A stretch of DNA of 64,000 bases, from contig JBANSL010000020.1 of the NCBI GenBank assembly GCA_037127255.1, forward strand, positions 60,771,598 through 60,835,597, given 5' to 3'. The translations under genes and the position numbers were made by a program. How positions within the stretch are numbered: the stretch's first letter is position 1; the number at the start of each line of letters is the position of its first letter. Shown in pieces: positions 43,601 through 55,543 of the stretch. The stretch is from Persicaria tinctoria (lineage: Eukaryota > Streptophyta > Magnoliopsida > Caryophyllales > Polygonaceae). The notes below the pieces were generated by a model that saw only the letters and a list, made by a program, of their open reading frames with translations, ran no database searches and was not told the origin of the DNA.

Positions 43601-46600
43601 TATGACAATCACTGCTTTTTCTGAAAGGGTGCAAAAAAAGATCAGTTTCAGGTTTTGGAAGGCTGAATGACTGACTAACCGAGTGAGATCAATTTCAGAT
43701 TGGATAATTCTCAGTAATCACCTCTGGAGACGTTAGAGCCCCGTTTGCTGGCTGGTAAGTGCAATGAAAAGGCGGGCACTGGTTTGATAATACACTCCTT
43801 ATCTTGTTTAGTCATCTCCTGCCACCAAGCCTTGACAGCCTTAAACTTTCTTGCTGCATCTGAAGGAATAAAGTCAATCAATCAACCCAGTAAATTATAA
43901 GGCTTCCATATATTCGGTTATCCTTGGCATTACTTTCAAGTAACATCCCCCTTCCACTTATGCCTTCCCAATTTATTTGGAAAATGATTTACTAACTACA
44001 AGAGGCAAGTGAGTACGACTGCCATGGGAAAAAAAATGCCTAGTAGAGACAATGTTCAATATATCATACAGCAAATGTGGCAATTGAAGCATTTATTAAT
44101 GATGTTAAGGCATAGCTTTAATTAGCCACGACAACCCCTACAGAAAAGGGAAGAAAAGACCATGCAAATATCACAAAAGAAATATCGAAATAGGAACCTG
44201 CAATTGTCTCCTGAGAGTCTTCGTCTTTAATTAATTTGGCTTCAGTTTTCTTGGACAACCGATCCAAACTCGAGCGTCTTCGTTCAAGAGGTTGACAACA
44301 GCAACCCATAAGCTTGTGAAAATTGAGTTGATCCTGGCATCCCATCATATATTCATATATAGCTGATAAAGAAATAGTCCGTGTACTATGCAAAGAAATA
44401 ATCAAATCTGCAGATATGATTGCACTACCTTACTCTTTTTGACAAGCAATTGAGTGGACAGGAAGACTAATAAAACTATAACGCTTCTGTTGTTGCATGG
44501 ACCATTGTACTCAAGTATGTCACTAGTTTGAAGAACCTACAAAGAGAAAATTGTCGAGTGAAACAAAAACTTCCATCATGGTTCAGATACAGGCTTTCAG
44601 ATGCTCAAACATGTCGTTAGATGGCCTTCTTTGTCATCCCCTCAGATTGGAAAAATACCAGGTATAACAGGAGAAGCTGTTTACAGTGATTTGGTTTTGC
44701 TACAAGCTGAGCAAGTAGTAAGCGTGCTACAGGCAGCAAGGGTCATGGTTTGATATTGAATCATAGAAAAGATGAACTGCCACAGAAAATTCAACTAATG
44801 GGAGACACTAACAGCTGCAGAAACCAGAACAAAGCGCACTTGCCTGAGGAACATTGCCCAATAATGTGGTTATTCTTTGAGATAACACAAAGTTGTGCAC
44901 AGCATCTGAACTATCCACCGACGAGATAATGGACTCTTCTGCTCCAGTTTCACCCATGTCCTGGAGTAAAATGAATAATGTAAGACAGACTAGAGTACCA
45001 GACAGTAATTTTAGGATTCAAGTATAAAAGATGTATCCAAAATAACCTTCGGAGAACAAGAACAGGTAAGTTCCTTGTGGAAGTAAAAGTCTAGCAAGCA
45101 CCACATTGCTTTTCCATCAACTACTGAATTCAATCTCTCTTCCTTGTCATCATAGTTTTTACATATTGCCTGAATAAACCAAAATGGATATTAAGATCTT
45201 GTACCAGAAAAACCATGATCAGGGAGATGGGAGAGGCACATGATTTACTGACAGAGTAACAGTTGAAAGTATTTTTTATCCAACTTATATCATCAAATCA
45301 GAACTCCATACAAATTTGAGAACCAGATATCTCTACTACTGTGCTTTTTTTTTTTGATAAGGATGTGCTTTATTTAAAATAACAGGCTGTGAGAATGAAA
45401 CTACAGAGCCACTCGGCTAATCAATTTATACAGCAGAACAAACATTTTCATTATCAACCTGGTTCAGTTATCACTAGAAGAATCCACTTTAAGGAGACTT
45501 TAACACGAAGTGTCGATTTGGTATTTACCTTTATCCAGTCAAGGAGCATATCTAAATGCCTAGAAGAATCCACGTCCTTAAGTTCCTGTGTAAGTAAAAA
45601 TCATAACTATAGCTTAAAAAGTGAGAAATAAACAGGTAAATTAACAATTAAATCTCAAATGCATACATAATTAGCTTTACAGATTTTGCAGATCTCATCA
45701 TAAAGTGTACTTTTGTTGATCAGAAGTGGTATCTGCAGCTCCAATGTTGATGATCAAAACAAAATAAGTCAATGACTATCGAATAAGTGAAGGAAGTTAT
45801 TTAAGAGTGCTTCACACCATTCTGTGAAATGCCCAAAAATAAAACATACCTGCAAGTGAACAAACACATTCCAGAGAAGAGACAATGTAAGTTCTTTGTC
45901 TCCATTGATAATATCATCTCCTGTTATCAACATTCCATCATCATCACATAACGGAACACCAGCCTTCTTCAGATATTGCAAAGCAATATTGCAATTTGCC
46001 AACCTCTTCTTACAGGTGTCAGCAGGGAGTGCCAATTTCTGCCATAAAATAGACAGGGTATTTGAAGACACTGGACACTTACTAGGATTTGCACTTGCAA
46101 TAATCATAATTCTGTTACAAAATTACCAACAAAAGAGAGGCTGACCGTGAGAATAGAAGAGTCATTTTCCAAAAGTTGAATTGCTCTACAAAGTTTCACC
46201 CCGTCTTGGATATCTGGGAATAAATCTTCAATCCTGAAGTTATATTCAATGAGGGGAAGCTGCACACAGCAATACTTTTATTTAGTCTTGGATATCTGGG
46301 AATAAATCTTCAATCCTGAAGTTATATTCAATGAGGGAAAGCTGCACACAGCAATCATTTTACTGCTTTGTTGCAATGCTGATCAAGAGATATTTCATGG
46401 ACAACATAAATCGAAGTATGCTTTACCTGTTCATAAGATACTCTGAACCCTATCATCGCTAAATGTGCAATAAGATTCCCTTCCCCATGCATAACTTCAG
46501 TTATCAAGAAATCTAGTTTTGTTCAGCAAGAAAGAAAAGTCAGAACCTGAAGTTTGCAATCGATTAAAATAAAGGTAGACTAGAAAATCACCTGTGATCA

Positions 46601-48058
46601 TTTGTTGGCTAGACTTAATGTTCGACTGAGCATTGAACAACAAAGGAGAACCACCGTCTAGCCCATCAAGACCATACTTGATAGGCAAACTACTCTGAGA
46701 TTTAGCTCTATCAAGTATCAGCACAAGCAGTAGAAATCTCTTCAGGATAACATTTCCCAACATTTCAAAGTAGCCTGGTTTATACAGACCCTCAACCCGC
46801 TTGTTATATGCAAAAGACTTTGCTAGGCCACCATGGGAGAAAAGCTGCTTCTCAATAACCACTTTCAAGAATCCAATTTCTTCATCGGTAGCAGAACCTC
46901 CATCGTTCAAAAGTGACTCCCCACCAAAAACCATGTACAATCCAACCCGAAGCCACACAGAGTTGTAACTCAAAAGAGCTTTAATAGTTTTCTCTTTCAG
47001 CCCCAGATCAGTAACTAGAGGACAATGTGGCCTCATTTTCAACCTCCCTTCATCAATATTCTGAAAAATAAGCACAGCAACATTCAAAGGTCCTACTATT
47101 GACATTCCAACTGAATTTTTTTCATTATAACTAATGAATAGGAGGTAATTGCATTATCTATGAAATTAATGACTTGAAATATCGTAATTGGCATGGACTG
47201 TTGATTTAGATGTCAGAGGCATTACATTGAAACAGCATAGAGTGTAAAGAAAAAGGCTTGATTGATAACATTGTGCTGGAACTGGAGCTGCAAAACTCAA
47301 AATGTGATAAAGAACCATACCTTTGTCACGCGAGTCATAATATTGAAAATCTCCTTACAGGTGGACAAGCTCAAGTACTCTCTCATTCTCCCCTTCAAAT
47401 CATCAAAACTAAAGAGATCGCTCAGTGATTTCTGCAGATTCGGAAACTTGGAGCTAGAGATTTCCAGCTCATCGCTCCAATCACCATTCCCAATTTCGCT
47501 CCAACTCCCCTCCCTTTGGCGTTTCGGCCACCGGTTCATACAATCAACTCTAATGCCGTCCTTCTCTCTCCTCCTCACCAAACTATCCCTCTTTCCAACC
47601 CTAAACCTAGCGTCAACTACCAAACCAACCTCATTACCCCCACACCCGCACTGGTTAGGGTTTTCGAACAAGAAATTCAACCAAGCGGTGAGCGAACCGG
47701 CGAGAGACTTCAAAGATTTCTCCTTCTTTACCAACTCCCTTCGACACGACCGCGACTGCTCCAGCTCTAGCACCTTGAGGCGCCGGCTTGCTTTGGACTT
47801 GGTGGAAGCGGCTGTAGTCAGGGCCATCGACGGGCGTCGCTTGTAGCTTCCGGCGGCAGTGAAGGCGGAAGAAGGGGTTTGCTTCGTGGCGGTGAAGAAC
47901 TGAGGGGTGGTCAAGTGGGAGTGGAAGGTTCGGGAAGGGCGTTTCGGAGTCTTGAAATTGGAGATGTCTTTGAAGAGGGAGGAGGAGGAAGGGAGATTTG
48001 GGGCCGGAGAAGGACACAGGCTTTGGATTTGGGGCTTTTTCCGGTGGGAAGTATCCAT
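40656..48058 (-). CDS. ASPM: ASPM-like protein (abnormal spindle homologue)
   Basis: Twenty exons join in one frame to 1559 residues: 48058-47321, 47060-46592, 46512-46427, 46259-46146, 46038-45850, 45732-45667, 45585-45529, 45169-45047, 44960-44844, 44536-44429, 44333-44198, 43859-43722, 43620-43456, 43333-42291, 42193-42016, 41942-41701, 41631-41421, 41350-41125, 41020-40865, 40773-40656. The N-terminus (SSSSLFKDISNFKTPKRPSR) and the calponin-homology region (EVMHGEGNLIAHLAMIGFRVSYEQ) match plant ASPM (At4g21820). Some 13 IQ-like motifs follow (VIQRHYRGWMARKH and others), which bind calmodulin or light chains, then an armadillo-like C-terminus (SLSILRNLARYPHLADTL). ASPM organises microtubules, especially at spindle poles. 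Oddities: a GC-AG intron after exon 9, a partial exon 4 duplication, and four 38-residue repeats lacking IQ cores in exon 14. Confidence 0.93.
42534..43130 (-). repeat. In-frame tandem repeat array inside ASPM exon 14
   Basis: Four 114-base units (43130-43017, 43016-42903, 42902-42789, 42788-42675) encode 38-residue repeats of the form EEDSTLTCDRKTEDDFIKTR with a tail ending EFVVCQGQQM. A fifth unit (42674-42534, 47 residues) has the same tail but contains an IQ motif (AATVIQRHYRGWMARKH). Units 1-3 are nearly identical; unit 4 is more diverged. Confidence 0.95.
46204..46355 (-). repeat. 82-base-period duplication over the ASPM exon 4 acceptor
   Basis: Seventy bases from TCTTGGATATCTGGG to GCACACAGCAAT occur at 46204-46273 and again at 46286-46355 with one mismatch. 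Both copies include the splice acceptor and the first 19 codons of exon 4. Only the downstream copy (acceptor before 46259) leads into the rest of the exon; the other reads into a TAA. Confidence 0.9.
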
Positions 48059-50703
48059 AGCTTAGAGTCGAAATTTTTACCTCTATCGAACTTTGATTTC
48101 TTGCTCTGGTGACTAACGCACGGAGATGCGGGGGAGAGATCGGAGAAGGTGCTGTCTGAAACTGAAAGTGAATAAACGGAAATCAGGGGCAACGGAGAAA
48201 TTGAAAGAGATAAAACGGTCGAGGGTGGTTTGAATTTGAATTGAGATGGAAGAAGCGGTAAAAAATAATTAAATATTTGACCCCTTTTTGCCGTTTTTGG
48301 CTTTGGGGTGGTGGGGACCATCTCAATTCTCACGTGATGAGATCTTTTCCCGTCTGTTTGGATTAGCATGTATTTACGGAGTAGCTTATAAACACTTCTT
48401 TTGCATTATAATGTAATAATGTATGCACGGAGTCTTATTTGGGGTGTGCTTGGATTCAAATTGCATTGAGTTTATAGTGCAAATTATAAAAATAGTTTTT
48501 TTTTAATAAAGAAATAATTCAAGATTAGACAAGCCTGATTCTCAATAGGCTGGTAAACTGACAGATGGAATTAAAACATTGTTAACAAAAAAAAGAGCAT
48601 TTCAACGATTCGTAGTCAATTGAAAACGGATGGAAGAGAATCGATCAATGAATAATACATGTGGAGCCAGGGGTCAGCACTTACGAAGACGCTAGTGGAA
48701 GACAAGTCAAGCACTACTAAAATAACATCGTTGGTGTGAAGTCATAACTCCAATGAAGCACCTCGCGGACAATGGAAGGAAAGAACTTTACAAAAAATGT
48801 TGCTTGAGTAGAGATGTTGTAAAAATTTGTTTTGGTGCAAAGATTGACACAAGAAAGGGGGATAGGGACTATGTTTATCTAAAGGGGTTGTTATATGCAT
48901 GACGAACTTCTAGCCATATGCACGACGCCGTTGCCAACACCCGGATTCGGCGAGCTATTCATCGACTTCGGAAGTCCAAGTCAACAACCATTATAGCTGG
49001 AAGACTAATTCCTTACTTGTTATGTTACATGTACAAGGGTGAACCGAGTTCATTAATTAAAAGGAGATGTGCCTACCCATGGTCTCCCTCCCCATATCCT
49101 TTATACATGCTCAGCTCCCCCATTCCCTTCAACTTATCCCGTCACCTGTTCACTGACATCGGAAGTCCATGTCGGTATTCGGCTCACCGACACTGGATGG
49201 TGAGGTCGGCACCGTGCGGATGACGATATCACGCCGTGCCAATAGCAAGACCGTTATCTAAATCCGTTTGATGGACTTTTAGGCTCATATGCACATAGAC
49301 CATCGGCCCTAGCTATTAGCTAAGGTGACTTTCCGGAAGCAAGCTAAGCTTATCTTGGCACATGGTTAGTTGGCAAAAGCTAGGATTAAGCAACTTAATG
49401 ACTTGCAAAAAGAAGTTGGTTTGCTTCCATTAGCACCCGGAAGGTGATAATATTTCTTCAAAAATGTCTTTTGCAACTGAAACAACAAATCATCAAGGAA
49501 AACTTAACATAAAGAACTCACCTAAGCAGCAAATAAGCCTTCATGAGGCTACACAAACACAATAGCACGTAAACTCATCGAGACGCTATGAGGCTATAGA
49601 ATCACCTCGTCCAGACTTCACGAGATTACGCAGTCACCTCACCCAAACTTACCGAGGCTACAAGACACCTCGTCCAAACTCACCGAGACCAAGGTAACCT
49701 ATTTTCCTCGTCAACCATAACCGGCACCTATCCCGACAGCTTCTTTTGAAAAACAATATCCCAAACCACACAAAACTACCTATTCCTCCATTTCAATTCC
49801 AAATTTTACTCATTTATCGACACCCATAACTAACTAACAAACAGACAGACAAAAACCAAAGAAAAACTACAAACATCATCTAATTTCATCAATTTAAAAT
49901 TTTCAATATCATTTTTTAAAAACCCTAAAACCCTCAATTTTAATTATACACATATAAACCAATGCAAATCTAAATGTAAATTGATAGATCGACTGAAAAC
50001 TTGCACAAATTAATACTCCCAAATCGCTTGAAATCTCTTCAATACTCAATGTGAAAGGGTGCTCCACAATGATGAATGAGAGAGATGAGAGGCTCTGGCA
50101 TATACTCAATAAGGTGATGAAAAGGAATTGTGTGCAATTTCGCCAAAAAACATTTGTCAATAGTCGTTCTATTGTGTTGCCAATAGCCCATAAATTTATT
50201 TTTCTTTCAAAGAAATTCTTCGATTAATGAATCAACACAACTATCAATTAAATTAAATAGAAAGATTAATCCAACATAACTTGATATGTTGTATCATGAT
50301 GTTTCATCACCATGTGTTATTCATTTCATTAAATCTTAAGAGGTAAACACTTTAATTATATTATTATATATTACATCATATAATCCAAATACTTAAATTA
50401 CATTATATTCCATCATATAATCCAAAGACTTTAATTACATTACATTTTACATCATATACTTAAATATCAATTTCTCACATTTTCTTTCATATCTTATATT
50501 TCTGTCCCACATCGAAAGTGGGCTCTATATATAGATCCTCATACCCTACTTGTCATTCCCACAATCCAACATTTTCTTTCCCACATCTAAAGTGTGATGA
50601 AATGATGGGGGTGGAATGAAGATATCTATATTTCGAAAGTGTGATGAAAGATTTGAGTTGAGTTTTATTTTGGGTTTAAAACAAATTTTTTTTTAAAAAA
50701 AAA
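48059..50703. other. Intergenic DNA upstream of ASPM, no gene seen
   Basis: 48059-48300 should be the ASPM promoter and leader; no clear TATA box is visible. 48858-49260 is less AT-rich with a 101-codon frame of no recognisable domain. 49500-49700 holds irregular repeats of ACCGAGGCTACAAGACACCT-like words. 50500-50570 has CCCACATCGAAAGTGGG-type sequence typical of LTR-related repeats. Confidence 0.4.
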
Positions 50704-50890
50704 ATGGGTGACCCGGCGGGTCGACCCGCAAAACTCGTTGGGTACCCGATTTGGTGCCACATGGCTGACCCGGCAGTCCGACCCGCCGACCCGCCGACCC
50801 GCCCCAACCCCGGGTCAAGGTTAGGGTCACCCTCCCCGGGTTGTCGACCCGACGGGTCCGCCCGGCGGGTCGGACCCGTGGCCGTGTCTA
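50704..50890. repeat. GC-rich palindromic repeat (GGGTCGACCC family)
   Basis: Dense repeats of GACCCG and CGGGTC, such as CCCGGCGGGTCGACCCG at both ends, form potential hairpins in an otherwise AT-rich region. Similar sequences occur in plant hAT-type MITEs; borders are unclear. Confidence 0.55.
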
Positions 50891-50961
50891 CAAAGAATCA
50901 CCCACGATCCTTTTTATGTGTAAAAAGTTCTAAAAAAATATTAAGTTTTCATATCAGAATT

Positions 50962-51799
50962 GTTATTTACACGGATAATTTCTCGCAATTTATACGGAAA
51001 GTATCCGCATCTGCGCATCATGAGTGCGCGGTCCAAGAAAAAATCATCGCACGCGCATCACGGAGTTGCGCACTTCCCCACTCTCTCCTGCTCACACCTC
51101 GTCCTGAGATCCCTGTTCATTCACCATCGCTAAAACCCCAAATTGGTTTATGTCTCTCTATTCTACTCAACTACAACAGCCAAGCAATTATCTTTGCCGT
51201 GGAGCTCGTCTTCTTCGCGGTCTCGTCAGTCGCCCAATATTTCACCGCCTCTCCGAAGAAATCTCCGATTGCGCGCCGCCGACCTCAGTCGCCCCTCATA
51301 CCAGTGTACCACCGCCTCCTCCTCTTCCTCTCCTTCCGCCTCCCCTCCCGCCGGAGACGAGATCTGAGTCCAGATCCGTTAATTGGTGGATTGCAGCACT
51401 AGAAAGCCATGAGATGCTCTTTGCCGCGGTGCTTGCCTTCTTCGTGGTCTCCTCGGTAATCTCCCACCGCCTCCGACCTCAATCGCCCCTCCTACCACCG
51501 CCGTCTCTCCCTCCACCGGTACTCCTCCTTCCTCGTCTCCGGCTCCTCCCTCTTCCTCTCCTTCCGCCTCCCCTCCAGCCGGAGACGAGATCTGAACCTA
51601 GATCTGTCAGTGGATTGTAACAATATTCCTAAACCCAGATATGAAATTCTAGCCCTTCCGATCAAGCTCAACAATGGGGGATCTGGAAAAGTTTTTTTTA
51701 AAAAAAAAAAGTGCGACCGCGCATTGCGAGTGCGCGGATCCGCGTACTCGCAATACGCAGTCGCGAATCGTGTGAACGGCGAAATTTTGACCGTGTAAA
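50962..51799. mobile_element. TIR element with captured, internally duplicated CT-rich sequence
   Basis: The ends TTTACACGGATAATTTCTCGC and (reverse complemented) TTTACACGGTCAAAATTTCGCC are inverted partners. The GC-rich GAGTGCGCGG words lie at both sides. Inside, a roughly 200-base C/T-rich segment is present twice (about 51190-51370 and 51415-51600), each with TTCCGCCTCCCCTCC and GGAGACGAGATCTGA. It looks like a captured gene 5' region. The 232-codon frame across it is not convincing as a gene. Confidence 0.5.
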
Positions 51800-52812
51800 T
51801 AGTAAGGCCCTTTCATAGTTGCTTAAATGTTTTGATTACTTTCATCATTATGATATTAATGCATAGATTTATCTTTCATATTTTTCGAAATCTAATTACT
51901 AAAATAAATTGTGTCAAAATTTGAAAGGTATGAAACCCAAATCACACAACAGTAGGTGTATATTGGAACAGAAACACTATTAGTTTCAACTTTCAACACA
52001 CATGAATTATGTTGATCTCCTAGAACAGAAACAACCTCCTCATACATACAGCCATTGTACTGTAGAGTGTAGACTAGTCTCTGCAGAGGCATTTTTTCCC
52101 ATATACGATTCAGCAACATCCGTCCCTTGTCCCTTGTCCCTTCTGTCGTCTACAGGACGATAGAATAATAGAAACAACCCCGAAACAACACCATAATGCA
52201 CACAGGATATATAACTTAGAACTCTTGCCGAGCTGGATATGTCGATTTTATATTTACAATTTCCATAAGAGGGCCAAAATCAGCGATAATGTACACGAAT
52301 TTTGTGGGAAAGACAGAAAGATGCATAAAGCATTTAGCAACAAATAACGGGATGGAGTTTTTGTAACCTCAACTGAATTTGGATAAACTCCACTACCAAC
52401 TTTCATATCAGTAAAAATACAAGCCTTCCTGTCATAGCTCAAGTTAGTCATCAACATGATCGAAATGAAATTAGCCTATTGTTTCAACATTTGGAAAACA
52501 TCACCAGAGCCCAGATATAGGCGATACTCCAGCTTGTCTACCCTAAGTATAACAAATAATTTCACGGTGTTTTACCCAGCTTCATCATCCAGAGTTACAT
52601 TATATAAGCCCTTCAGATCACCTATCAGTGAAAATCATGTATTGTTTCAATATTCATATTTTTGACAAAGCTTATTCTTTCTGGAGATGTACTGACCTGT
52701 TGCTGTCTCAACCAGCTGGCAGTTGCCTTGCATTTCCATGGCTGCCTATCTCAGGCCGGGTGGATACGATATTTGTAGGGTGACTTCATGAACCACCGAA
52801 AAGATTTTCCAG
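51800..52812. other. Probable 3' UTR and downstream region of cardiolipin synthase
   Basis: AT-rich DNA with no recognisable coding frame or bounded repeat; part of it should be the 3' UTR of the minus-strand gene that ends at 52813. Confidence 0.4.
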
Positions 52813-55543
52813 TTATTGATTTTTCAAAGTTAGCAAAGACCTATTCCTCATGTATTGTGCTCCATATCCGGCAGTGGACGCCACAGTTGTACCAGCCACC
52901 AACCAACTGCATCAAAAGCAGTGTTGGTTATGCAATGATACTGTTATATTAGAAGTTGTTTGTAAATAAGACATGATCCCCATTATACCTCAAGTATTCA
53001 ATATACATTTGTGTTTCTACGGTGCCGAGCTCAGGCTGTAGGAGAGCTGCAGCAACCAAGATTAGCTGGAACACTGTATTTACCTGCCAGCAGAGATGTA
53101 AATAGTAGTTAGCAATCATTGTATACAACTGGCTTTGATAATGTCTTAAAACACAAATACTAAACCATCAACATGGAGCAGAAAAGTAAGGTTTTGTCTT
53201 TGTTTGGTTCAACAATAAGACCTAATACCATTTACATACCATTTTTATCAATCTTGTATTGTCCATTTCTCACATATACTGCATAGTGGTGGGCATCCTA
53301 ACTTCTCTTCTAAAAATTTACATTTTCCAGGTCATTTAATTTCAAGGATTTAAATTAGCAATCTAAATGGGGTGGAGAAAGGGTGACAAGGGTCCCCGCT
53401 TCCATTACAATCCTAGTTTGAAGGGAAGTTGACAGTGACACATCTTGCTAGCTTGACCAGAAAATGAATGCTTTTGCCAACTAGAAAAAAAAATCAACAA
53501 TGCAAAACAAAAATGTTGAGAAATTTACCTTACTGATAAATAATGGCTCCACCTTTTTAGGACGAGTGCCATCAAGGTCGACAAAATCTGACCAGCTCTT
53601 CCACTGGAAAGCATTCCAAGTGAGAAAGATACAGTGTAGAAACTAACAAAATATGAAGGCAAACAAAGGATGCATACCTTCCAATCCAAACTGCTAGCTC
53701 TGTTATAAACAGCTCCTCCAACAAGTAGTGCATCCCGAAGCACAACCAGGCCAACAAGCCCAGCTTCACAACACAACAGCAGGTCATAATTCAAAACCCA
53801 TAGTCAGATCTGAATGAAACTCATATCTTCAAATGTGAAAAACTAGAGAAAGATGTCTAAATAAAACTTTCATTGCTGGTGGACTGTAGATGTCCCCGAG
53901 GGCGACTGATCCTGGGTTCTATGAGGCCAAAGTTATATGACCTAAACAAATACAGAGTATGGGAAGAAAACGTGTATTCCTTAAGCCTCAAAACACATAA
54001 ATCTTGCCTGTCAGGGGAGTATGAAGAGTTACAGTGTGAATTGAGCAATGACTGCTGTTAGAAACTTTTAACTTAAAATGAAGGCAAAAAACAATCCACC
54101 AGCATGATATTGTTTTTGTTCTCAAAAAGAAAAGTACACTTACATGATAACTAGACAATGACATACAAGACCAAATCAGCTTAACTTACGATGCAAAAGG
54201 TTGTTCTCAACCATTGCTACAGCAACACATCCTATCAGAATCTGCACTAGGGGAAACATTTTAATCAATATTCATGAAAAACTCTCAACAAAAGGAAAAC
54301 AAAATTACATAAAAAGCTATCTTGACACACAAAGCTCAAATATAGGAACAAATGCCAACATCGTAGTGAATAGTCAGAGAGGAAGAACAAACTCCTACCT
54401 TATCTGCCAAGGGATCAAGGTAGGATCCAACAACAGAGTTAATACCCATCTTCCTTGCAACGAACCCATCAAGCTACATGATTAATACAAAACTGTCAGA
54501 AAAAATCATAAGAATCAGTAATCAGTATCAGTTCACTCACAAAGTCATCCAAATATCATACCCAATCAGTGGCGCCAGAGATAGCAAGCCCTACAAAAGC
54601 AGGAATATACCATTCATTTATAATCATCCTGCAAACAGAAAGCTTTCATTTAATCTCGTTTCATGATATGCTTATAGTCACCACCATATAAGTCTGCTGC
54701 ATACTCTGAAGCAAAATATATCCAGATTTCAATCGTGTTTTCTCTAAATTTCACTGCATAAGTCTCCCATATTGTTGTTTGTTGAGACAACGGGTATAAT
54801 CTAGATAGTACTGAAATCAACAAACTGATATATTTTGGGTCTAAAAATTGTAATTCATCATCAAATTGATGTACTCAATGCTCATAAATTGTAATTATAG
54901 AACCAACAAATGTATGAATTTCACATAACAATTTATCATAAATCAAAACGGATATCTACAGAGAATAAAAATTAAATTTTGAAAAGCAAAGAGCAAGGAA
55001 CTAAGCTCACCATCCAAGCACGGGACCAGATGCCATTCGACTAAGAGAAATCAAATTTGGCAAATTCAGGAAATCATCGGCCAAACCGCCACCGATCAAA
55101 GCGGTTGGCGACGACTCCTCTTTTTTTAAGTCAGCCGTCTTCACGAATCGTATTTTGATCGGAAATTCGACCGTGCTCCGTCGGAGCAACCTCAAGGCCT
55201 GCAATTTCCTTGGTAAGAAGACGGCATCGCCTTGAAAGTGAACCGGAGTGGCCGACTGAGACAGCTTCCATGGCGGGGAAGAAAGGAAGAGAGGGCCGTG
55301 GAAGGGGAAGACGATGAGCTTGGAGAGAGGAGAGAGAAGGCGCGAGTGAGAAGTGAGAAGGAACGGGTGAGAGAGAAGCCGCGTGGTACGGAACAGGAGG
55401 AGCGGCGGTGCAGAGAGAATTGCAATTGAAGGAGACGGAGATTGAGATGGAGACGAGGCAGCAATAGATAGGGATGTAAGGAAGGGTCTAGATCTACTAT
55501 GGTTCCTTCCAATTAGGGTTTTCAGGGATCTGAAGATCGCCAT
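52813..55543 (-). CDS. CLS: Cardiolipin synthase, mitochondrial
   Basis: Eight exons (55543-55011, 54628-54562, 54473-54399, 54241-54190, 53763-53678, 53603-53529, 53083-52989, 52906-52813) join in frame to 358 residues. The N-terminus is Ser/Arg/Leu-rich without acidic residues, a mitochondrial presequence. The catalytic CDP-alcohol phosphotransferase motif is complete across exons 2-3: DG-FV-AR, then G and two Asp in [41 protein letters not shown] and [17 protein letters not shown] segments match plant CLS (At4g04870). The enzyme joins phosphatidylglycerol and CDP-diacylglycerol to make cardiolipin in the inner membrane. The last exon reads through a possible GT donor at 52840 to TAA 52813-52815; splicing there to a further exon is an alternative that would change the last few residues. 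Confidence 0.93.

Noticed and set aside
47262..47846. 194-codon plus-strand frame
   Set aside because: It is the antisense shadow of ASPM exon 1, whose minus-strand frame has clear homology.
50704..51402. 232-codon frame
   Set aside because: It crosses from a GC-rich repeat into a TIR element and has no conserved domain.
55192..55512. 106-codon minus-strand frame starting [11 protein letters not shown]
   Set aside because: It overlaps cardiolipin synthase exon 1 in another frame; the CLS frame has the conserved presequence and domain.
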